Below, in pieces: positions 35,401-49,932 of a stretch of 64,000 nt of DNA (its first letter is position 1; every line of letters begins with the position of its first letter). The notes beneath the pieces are model-generated. The model was given only the letters and a program-made list of their open reading frames with translations, was not told the origin of the DNA and did no database searches. The position numbers and the translations under genes were made by a program. Location of the stretch: NCBI RefSeq assembly GCF_964199755.1, contig NC_133898.1, forward strand, positions 33,359,985 to 33,423,984, read 5' to 3'. This DNA comes from Larus michahellis (lineage: Eukaryota > Chordata > Aves > Charadriiformes > Laridae).

Positions 35401-38400
35401 CTGCAGAGTCCTTCTGAGGCACGGCCTTCTTGGCACAGAGCATCCTCAGTAGCCCTGCTGGGAATGGAGGTAAGAATTTCAGGAGCAGATAAATTTAAGC
35501 TACTTAACGAACACAAAAACCTTCAGAGGTTTTAGCTTTTAGGCTCCTTTCAGTCTCTACTGAATATATATATGAAATATAGCATTTTATAGTCCTGTTT
35601 CTCAGCCAAAATTGTACATATTTTACCTTGCTCCAAAGCATACATGTTATAACAGCATTCAAAGGAAAGACCTTCCACTTTTTTCATAGTCTGTGTAAAG
35701 ATAGCATCTTCCCATACTTTCCTATGTAGAATCATGTCTACTGTAATAAAACCAAATAATTAAAGTAAAAAAACCAAACTCACAGTATGGAAAAATCTCA
35801 GTACCAACTAGTAAAGATAAACGCAAGTGGCTGGAAACCAGGATTTCATGATGAGAAGTGTTAGGCAACCCTAACGACAGACCATCAACCCTCCTTATAA
35901 AAATATAAAGTTCACACAACAAATTTAATTTACAAAACAAATTACATAGAGAAGATGGAAACAGAAAAGCAGAAGGCAATAAGTTTACAGAAATCAATTC
36001 ATAGTCTGTTGAAAAGGTGCAAGAAACACAGAATGACGTGGAGGGAAGGTAGAGCTGAATGGAGCGCTCAGTGCACAGAAAAGAAAAACAGCTCTGGTAT
36101 ATTTTATTTGATCAGACTGGCAATCTACAAGAATAAACAACATCAAAGAGATTTTTTGTCCCATTTTTTAACAAAATAAGGAAATCAGCAGGCATGCTTC
36201 TGCGTACGTGTTTCCCACCACAACTTCTGAACCAGCTGTACAATTTCAATCCAGTCTGACAAAAAGGATATGGGAATCCAAAATATGAAGTCTCATTTCT
36301 ATGAAACCAGCCAGCTGGGTAAAGAAAAGAGACCCTGTTATTGTCCCTCCTAGTGAAAGGCCAAAACTTCAGTCATCAGACATGAGGAAATCCATTTATC
36401 TGCAAAACAAATCCATGAAAAAAAACAAACCCCAAACTCCCTTCATTTCACTGTTCAAGGAACTTTTTTCCTTTTCTTTTCAATAAATAATGCCATTTGC
36501 AGTTACACTCCACACTGGTATGTATCTTTAACATAGACATATATGTTTAAAGACTCTTTCTGTCTTTAACATCTTATTTTTTCATCCGCATGTTCCAACT
36601 GAGTTTGCTTCAGGAAAGGCCATATTCTACTTCACCTTGCTATGGATGGCACTGGTTAAGCCCTCACCACTAATCGTGAGATTCAGGTAAAATCCTCTAA
36701 TTTGGAAAATTTACCTTTACTCTGTGACAGCTTTCCACAGTGTTGCATAGCTGATCATGCCAAAAATTAAAACGCAACACAGAAGGCATCAGCTGACAAG
36801 CAAGGGCTGCCTGCCTTGCCTCTACTATTTCTATGAATTTGAAATAAAACACACCGATGACTGCACTGACCTTGCATTAGGGCAGCGTAAAGTCACTGGC
36901 TCCAAAGAATCAAGTCCTCTATACTTTGGTATATAACCTGAGAGACTATTTCCCATCTCAGTGTGATCTTGCCTAATTAAAGTAATCTACATGACGCATA
37001 TTGCTTTAGGAGAAGGAAATCAATATTGGGACCATCTTTTCTGAAAGACTCTCGACTTGCCCATTAACACAAGTTTATTGGATCCTACTGCTAATAGGCT
37101 TCAGAGAACATGGTACATACGTTTTCCTGATGTTTCTGAGAGGTGGTGATGATGGAATATGGGATCCTAGTATACTATATTGCAACATGGTGATTTACTT
37201 GAATAATTTACATTTAGGGAATGTGAATTAAAGTGGAAAGATACTATAGAAATTTAATTCTTAGTTGTGCTTCTTAATGCCTGTACATTAGAGAGAGATT
37301 TCAGTAAGTTTGATGAAGTTAAAAAGAAAAAAGAAATCTATCTTCTGCTGTTTGTAGCAAAAGTAGGTTAACTTCAGCACCCGAGTGTAACGATCTATAG
37401 TCATGAAGATCTAGTATTACAATATGCAGACTCTAGAATTAGGGAAGGTTGCTTTTTATGTGAGTATGAACTTAGAAGAATGAGTACACGAAGGAGAAAA
37501 CTACAAAGCCTACTGTGGTCTTCAACACAAGCACGTAGTCAGCTTGTGTGTCTGCACATAAGGGAAAGTAAAAGGGTAATTAACATAGTACATGAAAAAA
37601 ATGAATGGGTTTTATTAGTCCTGGTAACAAGATATTGTAAGTCTAACCTCCACTGTGATCAAGCCAAGTGTATAAGTTAATCAAGACCTTCACTGAAGTA
37701 TTTCTGTTAACACTTTCATCTTACCAGTGGGAATTATTTATAAAACCGTTTTCCACTGCTAGCATGACAAGGTGATCATTAACACAGCACAGACCATGTG
37801 AAGGAACAAAATTAAAAACATGCGAAAGTGGCATTACACTGATACTGTAAGCAACTGCCATAAATAATTCTGCTCCTCTAAGTGATTTCAGCAGTCTTGC
37901 TCTAAATCTAACAAATCAAAAGCCCTTTATAAAAAGTCTAATTCTCAAAATTTAAATTTCTAGGCTTCCCAAGGATGTTTAACTTGACTTTCTCATGCAT
38001 GAGAAATCAATTTGTTCAACTAAGCCAGTTCCGAGTTCCTCTTGTAAGACCTCATTTGGAACTGATTATAGAAAAAAAAGACATTGAGTTTTACACATCT
38101 TAGGTTTTGAAGTAAGAGCCCATTGTATCCCACAACTGCTTCACCCCCCATCAACACACCACAAATAATAGCAACCAAATCAGTGGGAAAGCTCAGGGAA
38201 TCAGTAATAAAATAAAACCACCTTTCATTCTAGGGTGCTGCGTTGACTGTGGCACAGGTAGGTACTATCTTGGCCATTAAAAATGCTGAGTGATGACTTA
38301 GGTGAAAACAAGCTGGTGGTTTAGGTTAGTTTGCAAAGGAATTTATATTCCCTACTTCACTCCCACCCACACATACACAAATGAAATTCTGCGTGCAAAA

Positions 38401-39688
38401 ATCTGCTTGCAGAAATGTATCATCTCATTCTTGGTGAAATACCTCTCAGTGCAAAATGACCTTACAAATGAGTATCAGTATCCTACCAGCACGCCTTGAA
38501 ATGGGGCACAGGCCTTGCATGGGACAAATATTTTACATAGGGCTATGAGCAGGTTTTCAGCATCATTCTTGCAGAGGTGATGTGTTATAATGCAACGGGC
38601 AGAACAGGAGGAAATTTGCACCACTGTTATCTGCTTAATCTCTGCTGCTGAAAGACAGAGACCTTCATTCTCCACAGCTGCTGGTTAGAGTTTTCCATAA
38701 GCAAAACATTTTAAAAAAATAAATATATTATTTCCCATAGCACTGTACGAGAAGTTGATATTCAGGATACCAAAACCATCAGAGATGCTGGGCTATATTC
38801 ATTTGGTCTTCTGCATCTTAAGCAATCTGAGGAGTAAAGGAGTAGGGGGGTGGTCGCAGGTTATGGATAACTAAAGCCTTTTTGTGTACAGCCCAGTTAG
38901 AACAGCACCCTGTTTGTTCCAACTTTCACCTGTGCCGGGTAATGAATGATTGAAAAAATTAACACCAATTTCCATATCCTGATTTTCAAACACGTCTAAC
39001 CCCTGTCTGGATGCTCTGAGAAACAGAGCTCCTTATAAAATGAAATTCTTTTTTTTTTTTTACGTTGTATGTAACTCCCTTTCATTCTTCCAGTGTTGTT
39101 ATTTTTCCAATTCCCTTTGCCCAATTCCTAGTTATTAAATAATTCTTCCTGAAGCAACAGGATTTCTTTTCCACTGTTGTTTTTCTGACTGTTTTGCAAC
39201 ACTATCTAGCTTAAAAAAAAATTTTTTTTTTTTTAAAATACCTGTCCTATATCAAATTGCTCAGGTCTGTAGCCATTGGTCTTTCAAAAGAAATCTCTTG
39301 GGACAGCTTACCCTTTCATAGCAACAGTGAAACAGAAGGAGTGCTATCAATAGACTTCTAGAACTGCAGCAACTCATCAGCAAACCAATGCAATTTGTGC
39401 CCAGAGTTCATTTTTACACATGAAGGACAAGCTACAGCATTATTACTGCAAGTTTCATTTCAGCTTTTTTGAACCAATAAAATTGGAGTCCATTTATTCA
39501 CATAATACATTTAAACCTTGGTATAACAAGCTCAATACAGTAGGAAAATATCATACAGATTGTAGGTCAGGTCCTGCAATCGTTGTATAGCATGGAACCT
39601 CTATCATATTCCAGAAGTCTGATTAAAAAGCTGAGCATTTTTATTGATTCTTAGCGTGTCCACAATGAGCAATGCAGAATGCCAGCTA

Positions 39689-39775
39689 TAAAAAAAAAAA
39701 AAACACAACTACAAAACAAAACAAAAAACAACCAAGAAAAACCCCACAAGAAACCAAAACAAGAAAAAACCACCA
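39689..39775 (+). repeat. A-rich low-complexity tract
   Basis: A run of more than ten A is followed by about 70 bases made almost only of A and C with few G (aaaac-type units). No retroposon body was recognised upstream. Confidence 0.8.
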
Positions 39776-40498
39776 CGGCTCTTCATGACCGAGTTGTAAA
39801 AACTACTCAATGTAGGGCAGATAATACAATTTATTTTCACCTGGCAGTCCTTGACATTCTTTATCTCTTCTGTGAAGACAGCACATCTGTTCCAAAGGCT
39901 TCCAAAGCACTAGCTCTCCTGCACTTCCAGCTAATTCAGAGAAAGCATGAAATAGCTCTGTTCACAAGAATGGGATCAGTCCTTCAGTTCTTGTTTACTC
40001 CTGGAGGGGCTGATTTTGCGCAGTCTACTGGCCTGGCTTGCAAAACCATTTTTTTCAGTAAAGACAAGTAACACTGCCACTTACTTTTTCTATAATCAAT
40101 CCATGAGTAAAACACAAGCCAACAGAAGACACACACATAGATTTTTAATTTTTTTTAAACACTGAAATACTATACCCCTCTCAGAAATAAAGTGCAATGT
40201 TTTAAAAGCAGCAGATGATCAAGAGTGGTGCTATTTTGCATGTATCAAAAGGGCACACATTTGTTAAGCTACCAGGGACAACACTTTCACAGAACGTATC
40301 AGAAAACCTGGTTTCATAAGCTTACAAAGTTTCATAAACAACTGCAGGAGGGTGTGAATTCACTTTGGCCTCAAGTAAATGATTCTTCATTAATATTTGA
40401 CTAAGACACAAAGACTCCCAGTTTAGTAGGTAAGCTGTGGATAGCAAACAGCCTTCCTCTACTCTGGCTTTGTGAATACAGAGAAAAGAACTGGCATC

Positions 40499-40546
40499 AA
40501 AAAAAAACCCAAAAACAACCCCAAAACAAAACAAAACAAAAAAAGC
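40499..40546 (+). repeat. A/C low-complexity tract with (CAAAA)n
   Basis: Made of A runs and C runs including about three CAAAA units in tandem, ending before gccccg. It resembles the tract near 39.7 kb in composition. Confidence 0.8.
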
Positions 40547-43500
40547 CCCGCAAAATCCCAAAGGCAGACAATATATGCAGTGATGGGTCCCTGAGCCCAA
40601 AGGTAACTACCAAAGAGTTTTCTGAACAAAAATATTTAAGCCCATTTTCTATCTTTGTCAGACAACTTTTCCTTTGTCTCTAGGGAAAATAGCTAAACAT
40701 TATTCAAGAGCCACCATTTAAACCAGGAAACAATCATATTACAAATGCAATCTAAAAGACCTCAATTACTTCCCAATCAGATCTTCCAAGTTTTCATAAC
40801 AATAGGAGATATTTTTAGGGTATAAAACTAGAATGTCAGATACAAAAGAAATATTATTACAAAGACCCAAAATATACCTATTAGCATAAAAATATGGTAT
40901 GACTACACTACAAGTCAAATCTGCTCCTGAAGCAGCCCTAAATTTATTCTCGCAGAGATCTGATTAATTCATTTACACTCTTAGACCTCAATTCTTTCAT
41001 CCTTGCAACTGACCTGTAATTGTTACCTTCTTAGAACTATTACAGGAGATGTAAAAACCCCCAAATTATAGCTTCTAGCCATAGTAAGTATTTAATAATC
41101 TCTACCACATGTCATTTTGCTTTCTGGAACAAACTTCTTAAATGTAAGGTCACCATAGTCATCAGGTAGTCACCAACCAGCACAGGTATTTACCATCTAT
41201 TTAGTTTGCCAGGATTTAAATGGTCATCGTTACACATTTGTCTCCCTACCTAAATCCTACTCTGCATGTGCATAAGGAAGTATTCACCATTAAAAGCATG
41301 GACTGGACCAAAAGATGCAGCCAGAGGTATTGCCCCTTACACAGAAGGCTGAACATTCATTTTAAGGACAACGTTGTCCTTTTTCTCTGTGATCCCCATT
41401 CTACTTATGATCCTACAATTACAGATAGCGTAAGGACATTATCGATGATGTTACCTTCCATGCTTTATAGTACTTTTTAGTAACAGCTGGTACACTTCAC
41501 TGTGTAGAGTGTTCTAGTAGTTCTCAGCAGCGCATCCGCTGCCTCCCTCGCTAGGACCCGCTTCAGAGGATTCCCAGAACACGCGGGTAGATGTTTGACC
41601 TCTCCTGCTGTCCTCAGCATGCCTTATCTACTATAACCCCAGAGCTTTCACCACCGAGCAGTGTCTCTGAATACAAAGTCCTACACCACGTTTCAATATA
41701 ATGCTGCAAACTGCTGCCACTACTTTACACCTCTCCACTGAGGCTGCAAGAAGGGTTGCTTTTAACATAGGCTATTACATAGACTCCACGCACAATCTTT
41801 AAACAATACATTTATTTTGTAGAAAATCATCTTGTTCTGCAACAGGAGCAGCTCTGCTTTGCTGTGAGTTTTTCCTGCTTCTGATTGTACCGCGTCTTTA
41901 TCATACTCTTCTGCTTCTGCCTAGATGGGTCTTTGTCTATGGGCCTTTTCTGCTGTCCACTGCTTAAAGGCCATTTGGATAAATGCCACCTCCCATTTAA
42001 ATCCTAACATTCAGCTCAAAAAACTCCTCTTTTACAGCGGGCTTAGAAATCCAGTTCTTTGTAGTGAGCTGCGCATATAGTTACCAGAATGCAGTTATCA
42101 AGACTGTCAAAGCAGAAGAAATCCTGGAGCCGATCCCAGAAAAAAATTTCATTAACCTTCCTTCCACTTGTCCCCAATACAAGGAACATAAACATATTTT
42201 GGCTAACATGATTAGCAGTTTTCCATTAGTAACCCAGACGATGCTGTGAGAACTTCTGGCTCATCCCCAAGCAACCCGTGGCATATCACAAGATCTGACT
42301 GGGAGATTTTTCTGACCAACTGATTCCAAAATTATAAGAGACTCTCAAGGTAGCTTGAAGATCATGGATGGCAATAAGTACTTTTAAAATGTTCTTTCCA
42401 ATTTGCTGTTTTTTCCTACCCAGGGCCGTAGGAAAGACCTGAAACTGATCCAGTTGTGGGAAGCTCTTAACTTTCCACATCATAGCAGCTGATGTCATGT
42501 ATCTAGAATGAAAATGCTCAATCTTCTGTATGCAGCTGTAACCATCCACAGCACTACCAACCTCCATTTTTCAAGCTGCTCCAAACAGCAGTTTCAGCAC
42601 AGCTCTTTCGACAGACAAGTTTTGACTTTGCTGTTTGTAACCCCTCCATCAAATCTCTAAATAGAAAAGAAATTAAAATCCCTGAATAGAGAAGAAAATG
42701 CACAAGTCTGACTTACATCAAGAAAAGGAAATCTATCACCTATGATCCTGCCTCAGACTCCAGTTAATGCACCCTCGAAACATTTTGCATGCATGCAGTT
42801 TATGTTCAGGTAATTACCACTTATTCCTCAAAGCCAGGCAGCTGCCAGAACTGGTTCTAAGAGCCACAACTAAAGGAGTTGTCTGGGGCCTCAGAGGTCT
42901 ATTAGCCTAACCTGAACATCAGGGCAAATCATCCAGTGCATGAGAAAAGTTGAACCCTACGCCTTAATCTTTGTCCCGGATCAGAGTAACCTGACACTTG
43001 TTTCATTCAGCACAGTCCTCCCACTTGCCTCACTAGAAGGCTACACCAACACAGAGCACAAAATGGTGAATCTGCCCTCAAGTTTGGCAAGAGGATGAAC
43101 ACATGAGTCATATGAAAAGGAGGGTTCTGAACATCTTGTTAGTATCTCTCCTTTATATACTTCATTAAGAGAGAGACGTGGTAACTTAACAACTTGCCTA
43201 CTGCACACAGCAGTGGCGCGCGAGTTCAAACCCCCCACTTACTTCCCATCTCCACTGCCACAACACGGACTTAGCACTTTGTAAGTAAACGGTTAGTCTG
43301 GGGAGAGGAGGGTTAACTTAACATGCTAATGAACTAAAGCTTTAAGAAATCTATTTAACACATTTACCCAGTGGCAAACATGTGGAAGAAAAGCTCCTTT
43401 TACTATGGCCAAAGTTTGCACATACTTTAAGTAATAGTCTGAAAACACAGTTTTTCAAATGCCAACAAGCGCTTGAGGCAACAATTAAAGTAAAATATCT

Positions 43501-44449
43501 CTTTGCTGTTTCCTGTACAGCATGGGGGATGCTCTTACCGTGCAGCTGAACACTAGCAAGGACAACGGTATTTTTAGCATTTTAGGTTTCCCCAGCATTT
43601 ACTCTTAGCTGTTTCACCAGCAACTGGAGCAGATTAAATCTGAGTCACTTGTCCTGAAATACTTCATGGATCAGTCCTAAAGGACATTTGGGGTACAAGT
43701 TTTGGGACCATGCCAGTCACCCATGATTTGCTGATATCACCTGTGGTGTTGATGATGAATGCCAGACCATTATGCTGCATTAACATCACACAGACCATGT
43801 TATCTCTTATCTCTCACTCAAGTGATTTACTAGATCTTCTTAGGGCACATAATGTATGAAAACTTCTGCACAGCTTTAGGTCACTAAGGAAGATTTTTAG
43901 AGGATAGGAACAAGAAACATAAACCTGAGCAGAATTTCTTCTCTCCTTGTCTCTTTCAAATGTTAACATAGTTAGTCCGATCTTCTCTTAACTTCTCCTT
44001 TCCTACCTCTGCTAAGGTTTATTTACACCACATCCCCCAAAAAAATCCCACATGCAAATAGGCCTTCTTGCGCACACCTTCATGATAGAGACACCTACTC
44101 TAGATTAATGAAAAAGTTTATTTTGAATTTAACTTCTATATTCATGATGTGTAAAAAAAAAATAGAGGTGCAGGAAACAAACATCTTTGCTTTTCTTCAT
44201 GCCAAGGAGACAGCATGGTTCACAAAGAGAAAGGTTCTATTCAGTCAAACGCTAAAGCCTAGAAAGAAATTCAAAGTCACCTTGGAAATCTTTTATTTCT
44301 TTCATCTAATTAAATGATATTTTTTCTTTTTCTCCCCTAGCAGTACATTTTAACTTCTGCCTTTACTCACATTTATACTCTCTAGTCAGTAAGCAAAATA
44401 AAAGTTGCTGAAAGGCTCCTATGTGCATTTAGTCTGGTACAGTAAGATA

Positions 44450-44899
44450 GAGATCACAGAATCACAGAATGGTTCAGGTTGGAAGGGACCTTAAAGACGA
44501 TCTAGTTCCAACCCCCCTGCCATGGGCAGAGACACCTCCCACTAGACCAGGCTGCTCAAAGCCCCATCCAGCCTGGCGTTGAACACTTCCAGGGATGGGG
44601 CATCCACAGCTTCTCTGGGCAACCTGTTCCAGTGCCTCACCACCCTGACGGTAAAGAATTTCTCCCTGATATCCAATCTAAATCTACCCTCTTCCAGTTT
44701 GAGGCCATTACCCCTTGTCCTGTCATTACACTCCCTGATAAAGAGTCCCTCCCCATCTCTCTTCTAGGCTCCCTTCAGGTACTGGAAGGCCATTATAAGG
44801 CCTCCTCAGAGCCTTCTCTTCTCCAGGCTGAACAACCCCAACTCTCTCAGCCTGTCCTCATAGCAGAGGTGCTCCAGCCCTCTGATCATCTTCGTGGCC
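44450..44899 (-). mobile_element. CR1 LINE, 3'-terminal fragment of about 450 bp
   Basis: Read on the minus strand this is the end of an avian CR1. It has the ORF2 tail and 3' UTR segments CR1 is known for, then ttggaa...gatctttaaggtccc, and ends in the tandem octamer ATTCTGTG ATTCTGTG at 44468-44453. The 5' end breaks off at about 44.90 kb. It lies in the same orientation as THADA, within its large intron. The open frame of 136 codons on the plus strand here is only the complement of the element. Confidence 0.95.
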
Positions 44900-46365
44900 C
44901 TAAATACGGTAGGCCACTAAAACATAGGTCAATACCCAGCAATGAAGACTTCCACAAGAATCTCAACCCAATCTGCTCTGTAGAGCAGTGCCACTCCCTT
45001 CCCAAGAGGATGCCCTTCAGAAGGGGGAGTCAGCTTCTTTAAACCAGGCAGCTAATAATGTTTTTTTTTTTGCTGGTGAATCAAAAAATGGGACATATGA
45101 CATTTTCACTGATTATTTTTTTTCTGAAGATAAAAAGTAGAATCTATCAGGAAGGGAACAACCATTAAGAGGAGAGCTTTGCATTGCCTTTTGTTCAGAA
45201 AATCCTGGCAGATGATACTCAGCAGTATCATCTATTGCTTATTTCTTCAGTATGTGAAATGGGAACAGAAGGAACAGGATTAATATATCTGAATTTTGGG
45301 CCAGTGGATTAAATCAGCAGTATGTTCAAAATTGACTGCATCATTTATAGCCCCAATCCTATTCTCAGAATTACTCAAGAACTAAAGTAAATAATAACAA
45401 CAACATTAGACTGATTTTCAAAGATGCTTACAACGCATCCAGTGATGGTGGTGCTCGGAGTGGGCCATTTACCTTGCATGTGCTGCAGCCACACAACTTC
45501 CAGTCCCTGAGCTAACTTGCTTATCTCTATGCTATGCTGCTATTTTACAATAAATGTAGCAGAAGGTTCCCAAAGGCCAAAATTATACTTGAGAAGAATA
45601 TTTAGGCTGCTAAATCGTTCAGGCACTTTCAAAAGATTTACTCAAGTCTGTGAATCTAATTGCTCATCTAAGCTTGATTCATCTCAATTTTAAAAATCAG
45701 CTAAATTGGTGCTAATGCTGACAGCACTAAAAATGCTTTTAAACCAATTTAAGGTTAATTTGGTAGTTTACCAACATAAAGGTTAAGCTGAATAAAGGTA
45801 TTTTTTTTTATATGCAATTTTATAGAATTGCACTGGCTTAGCTATAATAGCAAAAAACAGTTTATTCAAACTTCTCTAATAGTGATGAGCTCATAACTTT
45901 ACTTAAGGTAACGCTTCTCTAGACAAAAAAAAAGCCAGAGGAAAATGACACCATTGAATACAATTTTTGTTCTAGCACTGAGTTACTTGAATTTTTCAGC
46001 CTATTCAGTAAAGCGACCATCAGCAGAGAAAGAAAACTCCTATTTCCCTGACGTAAATGATCTTCCTTCTTGTAAGGAGTGACACTCTTGGATAAGAAAT
46101 GCTGCTGTGAATAGGTCTAGACTTTACACAGCCATGGGTCACTAATTTAATTAGATTTCAAAGCAGCTATGCTACATTTCCACTGAATACAATACTTCCT
46201 GTACCCTCCCTCATACTAAAAGGAATAAAACAATCCCCCAGAAGTTTACACCTCAATGCATGAGGAAACAACAACAAAGCGTACGTACAATACCTTGAAT
46301 TACAGATGGGCTTTATATTGTTCACATTATTAGTAAAACCTTAACTACCTGCTAAGTTGGTATTT

Positions 46366-46455
46366 TTAGCAACGAAAACAAAAGGTTTTCTCCTTTCTAG
46401 TGAGATAGGATTAGCAACGAAAACAAAAGGTTTTCTCCTTTCTAGTGAGATAGGA
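46366..46455 (+). repeat. Perfect 45-bp tandem duplication
   Basis: Bases 46366-46410 and 46411-46455 are identical by eye. The unit starts ttagcaacgaaaac and ends gtgagatagga. Lack of any mismatch suggests a recent event or an assembly artefact. Confidence 0.93.
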
Positions 46456-49400
46456 TTCTGTTTGACCCACTCTGCTCAGAAAATAACTGCTGTCAGGCAA
46501 CCACAGTGACTTCCCCTCCTAATTATGCACTTTTACACATATTACAAAATTAAATCAAGCTTCTCTGTATGAGTAAAAGAAAATTTAAAAATTAACTTTA
46601 CTGGTATAAATACATTTATAGCACATCTGAGGCAAGAAGTTCTTGTCTTCTATAAAAAATAATAGGGTTTTCTTGGGGGGAGGGAGTGTAGGGTAGCGTG
46701 AGCATAGGAGCCCTGCTGTGTATTAGGGTTTGGTTTTCGGAGCTTTTCTCCTTTCAAACAAAAATGGGGGCTGCAGTTTTCATGGGGTTCTTGTATCATA
46801 TTTGTTACCCTGAGTTTCAGACTCCACTCTCATAACGTGAGTGATCCAAAGCTGCATGGATTAGTTTCTTGAGGAAACTGGGGGTTTTGCCCTCACTAAA
46901 AGTCGTGAGGGAATAACAAGAAACCAAGTTCATATTCTCTTCCAGGAGCTCACGTAACATTTCAAAGAATTACACAAGATAGGAGCTGTTACTGGAAGTG
47001 AAACCACACTAATAGACAGGATCATTTGCCTTTGGTTTCACCACCTATAAATGACCTGAAAATACCTATTATTTGACACAATCATAATGCTACACATTTG
47101 TACTGTTATTCAGCAACATGTACGTGAATGAAAAATGTCCTATAACAGTTACATGAACAATCTATGCGAATCAGGTTATTATTAACAACTGTCCAACTTC
47201 ACATTATTCTGCTGAAGCAGAATAAAAATTTAGTCCGTCCAGCTGTTACACACAAGTACACACCCTCTCATACTCTATTCTGCCAGCCTGTATCGTGTAT
47301 GAAGTGCAGGGGCAGTTGTCAGGCTATAATCACGGATTCCTTTGGATCTCTGATAGTAATCAACACATCAGGTGCTGATTCCCTAAGCTGACAATAGAGT
47401 TAGTCCTTCTGTAAGCAGCTACAGGCTTACACGCTGTATACACAGCAAGAGAGAGAACTTTGTGAGGAGTGGATATAATTAAGCTAGGACCAACATTTCT
47501 GGCAGGTCCAATGCTTGGATTTTGTGAGCAGCATTCCCACTCTGTGTATGGCAAATTAACAGCAGTAAAAGGTGAAACACACTGTAACCATACGGCACAG
47601 TACTTCTGGAAATATAATAGCTAGGACATAAAAATTTTTGATGCACAAATGAAGCTGAAATTATAATAGACTCTCTGCTCTCTCCTGTTAGCTACTGGTA
47701 ATCGCAATGAAATAAAACTGAAACAATTACAGAGCGTATGAAAATGGGATTCTAATCATCCATTCCTTTTTCTGATCTCTTGAGTCATCTTTCTCTCTGA
47801 TCTCATAATAATACTGCAGAGCCACAATACTTATTTGTCATTGTATAATGGAAATGAAAAGTCAGTCAGTGTAACACATGCAGCAATTTGTTATTTAATG
47901 AAAGGTTTAAAGAGAGCTGGTTTACAGCTTCTAATGAATTCCAGTGTATCAGCTTAGATATTTTAAAATCAGTGCTGTGGTGAAAGACCTGACTTTCATG
48001 ATATGAAAACTGAGAAAAAATAAGTGGATATTTGAATGTCATTTAAACATTGCCAGTACAGAGAGCACTGGTGATCCATGAAACATCTAAGCCCCAGACC
48101 CAAACATAACGCGTACTCTCACATGTGCACAAAAAGAAAGGCAGTAAATGAAAATAACAAACAACATTCAAATGTAAGCTTATTTTAATCTGGTTTTAAA
48201 TAAAAGCCACGAGGGCAAAACTCTTTGCTCTGCTCCTCTAAAAGCTAGAAAGCGAAGCACAAAAAGTGAAAGGAGTTTAGTGGGCGAAAAAGAGATCACA
48301 GGAAGGTAAAATAATAACGTAAAATGGAGATGGAAAGAAACTGGATTCTCTCTTTTCAAAAGCAGTGTTCTCTGCTAGTCATGCTGATTTCATTAAAAGC
48401 AGTTTAAGAACAGAAGGGCAGAACTAAGTATAACTAAGGGGTTAACATAAGTTTGGTGACCGAGTCCCTATCCTAATTAGGAACATAACAAATAAATAAC
48501 AATTATGATGTTATTTCCTCGATTATGGCCACTTCTGCTTCACAAAGTGGTAAGTTATAACAGGAAGCGCTGCAGTGACCTTAGTATTAATTACAAAGAC
48601 AGAGCCCTCATCGAGTCACAGGGCAATACCCCTTGGCACAGGGATACAACAAGGAGGAAGGGAGAAGATACAAAGAGCCAGAGAAAAAATCCAGCATTGC
48701 CTTATTTCCAGAGAAAGTACCATCTTGTGACATTTGAGGATGCCCCCGCAAAGGTCAGCATCAGGGACCTGAAGCACACATACGCAGAGCCTCTTGGTAA
48801 TCAAGAGAGCTGTAGCTGGGGCTAGATAAATTGCCACAGCTGTGATGACACATCCCTCCCTTTTACCTTCCCCTACCCCGCAGCGCTGTGCCTGAACAGT
48901 GCCAGCTCAAAACCACATCTGCCACATGAGCACGTTCCTGGCTACTTCTGTCTACAGTAGTGGCAAACATACATTTTTTACAGCCTTTTTTTTTTTTCTT
49001 TTTTTTTAAAAAACTGCTTTATGTCCAGTCTAACAGAAATTCATGTGGAAATGGCCGACTAATTTGAACTCACTGCAGACAAGTTGGTACGGGCGTTACT
49101 GAGTAGTACAGACCAGTAGGGACCACCAGAGAGAGATGAACTTGGTAGCAAATTCTAATTTACTCACAACACATGGAAGAATGTGTCAGCAAAGACTCTC
49201 AAAGTGAAGCACATTAATTAGTTCAGCCTACTCAAGTCTTGTGGCTATTTTAAAATTAATAAGGTTGAGTAAACTAGGGCATGCAGACAAAAAGGCCCAC
49301 ATCCTCAAAAGCACATTGTGGGTATGCTGAGAATGGTCTTTGTTGATCTGGATCTAAATGGATTTCAAGGTCTAATAATGAATCAATGAGTTGAATACTG

Positions 49401-49800
49401 TTCCCCGATGCCTGTCTCTCTGTGATGAGGCTATTATAATGACCTGGGATTCAAAGAGTGTCTTCCACTGCATTATATTAGAACAAAGCTGGTATTAAAG
49501 AACTTCCAAAATGTGAAATTATGCGACAGTTGACTCATCACAGCAAGAACCATAAAGCTGAATACTGCTGTTGTCTTTTTTACATACCCATGTAACCATA
49601 TGCAAATTATACCAAGAGTAAAAGCAAAAGAATAAAGCATGGTGGGTGTCAAACATCATAACCTGCTGTTATCTTCCATAGTATGTGTAAGAAATGCATG
49701 GACCACTTTAGAGTTACCAAAACAGTTTATGATGAGAAGAGAAATACTTTTGTCTTCCAGGTATCCAATAATATTTAAAAGTAAAGAAAAGTTAACATAC

Positions 49801-49932
49801 CTGTTCCTTCACTGCTCTTTTTTTCAGACTGTGCCACTTGTATAACCTCAGCAGCCGCATCCCTTACTACCAAATCTTCATTCTGCAGCAGTAGGACCAC
49901 ACATTTCCACATAGTGAGGGTATCAGACAGTC
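49801..49932 (-). CDS. THADA: THADA internal exon, 132 bp
   Basis: Acceptor AAATATAG before GACTGTC and donor GAACAG before GTATGT. It begins with two bases of a split Gly codon and ends with one base of a split Glu codon, matching both neighbours. It encodes LSDTLTMWKCVVLLL, then VRDAAAEVIQVAQS. The phrase V-R-D-A-A-A-E is the typical ARM/HEAT inner-helix pattern. Too short to be noticed as an open frame; found by splice sites and phase. Confidence 0.87.

Larger units (their letters stand above)
23471..49800 (-). other. THADA: THADA large intron, 26.3 kb
   Basis: The flanking exons join in phase, so this is one intron in the reading presented here. Content seen: one CR1 fragment, a 45-bp tandem duplication, two A-rich low-complexity tracts and other short homopolymers. 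Open frames are all short and unrecognised. No nested gene or RNA gene was recognised. Conserved regulatory elements for neighbouring genes may be present but would need alignment to detect. Confidence 0.75.

Noticed and set aside
44632-45042. 136-codon plus-strand open frame
   Set aside because: Its first two thirds are the antisense strand of a CR1 fragment, so it is not a gene.
48505-48825. 106-codon plus-strand frame with protein-like composition
   Set aside because: No recognisable motif. It lies alone in the large THADA intron with no supporting splice sites or poly(A) signal, and its length is within what chance gives in 26 kb.
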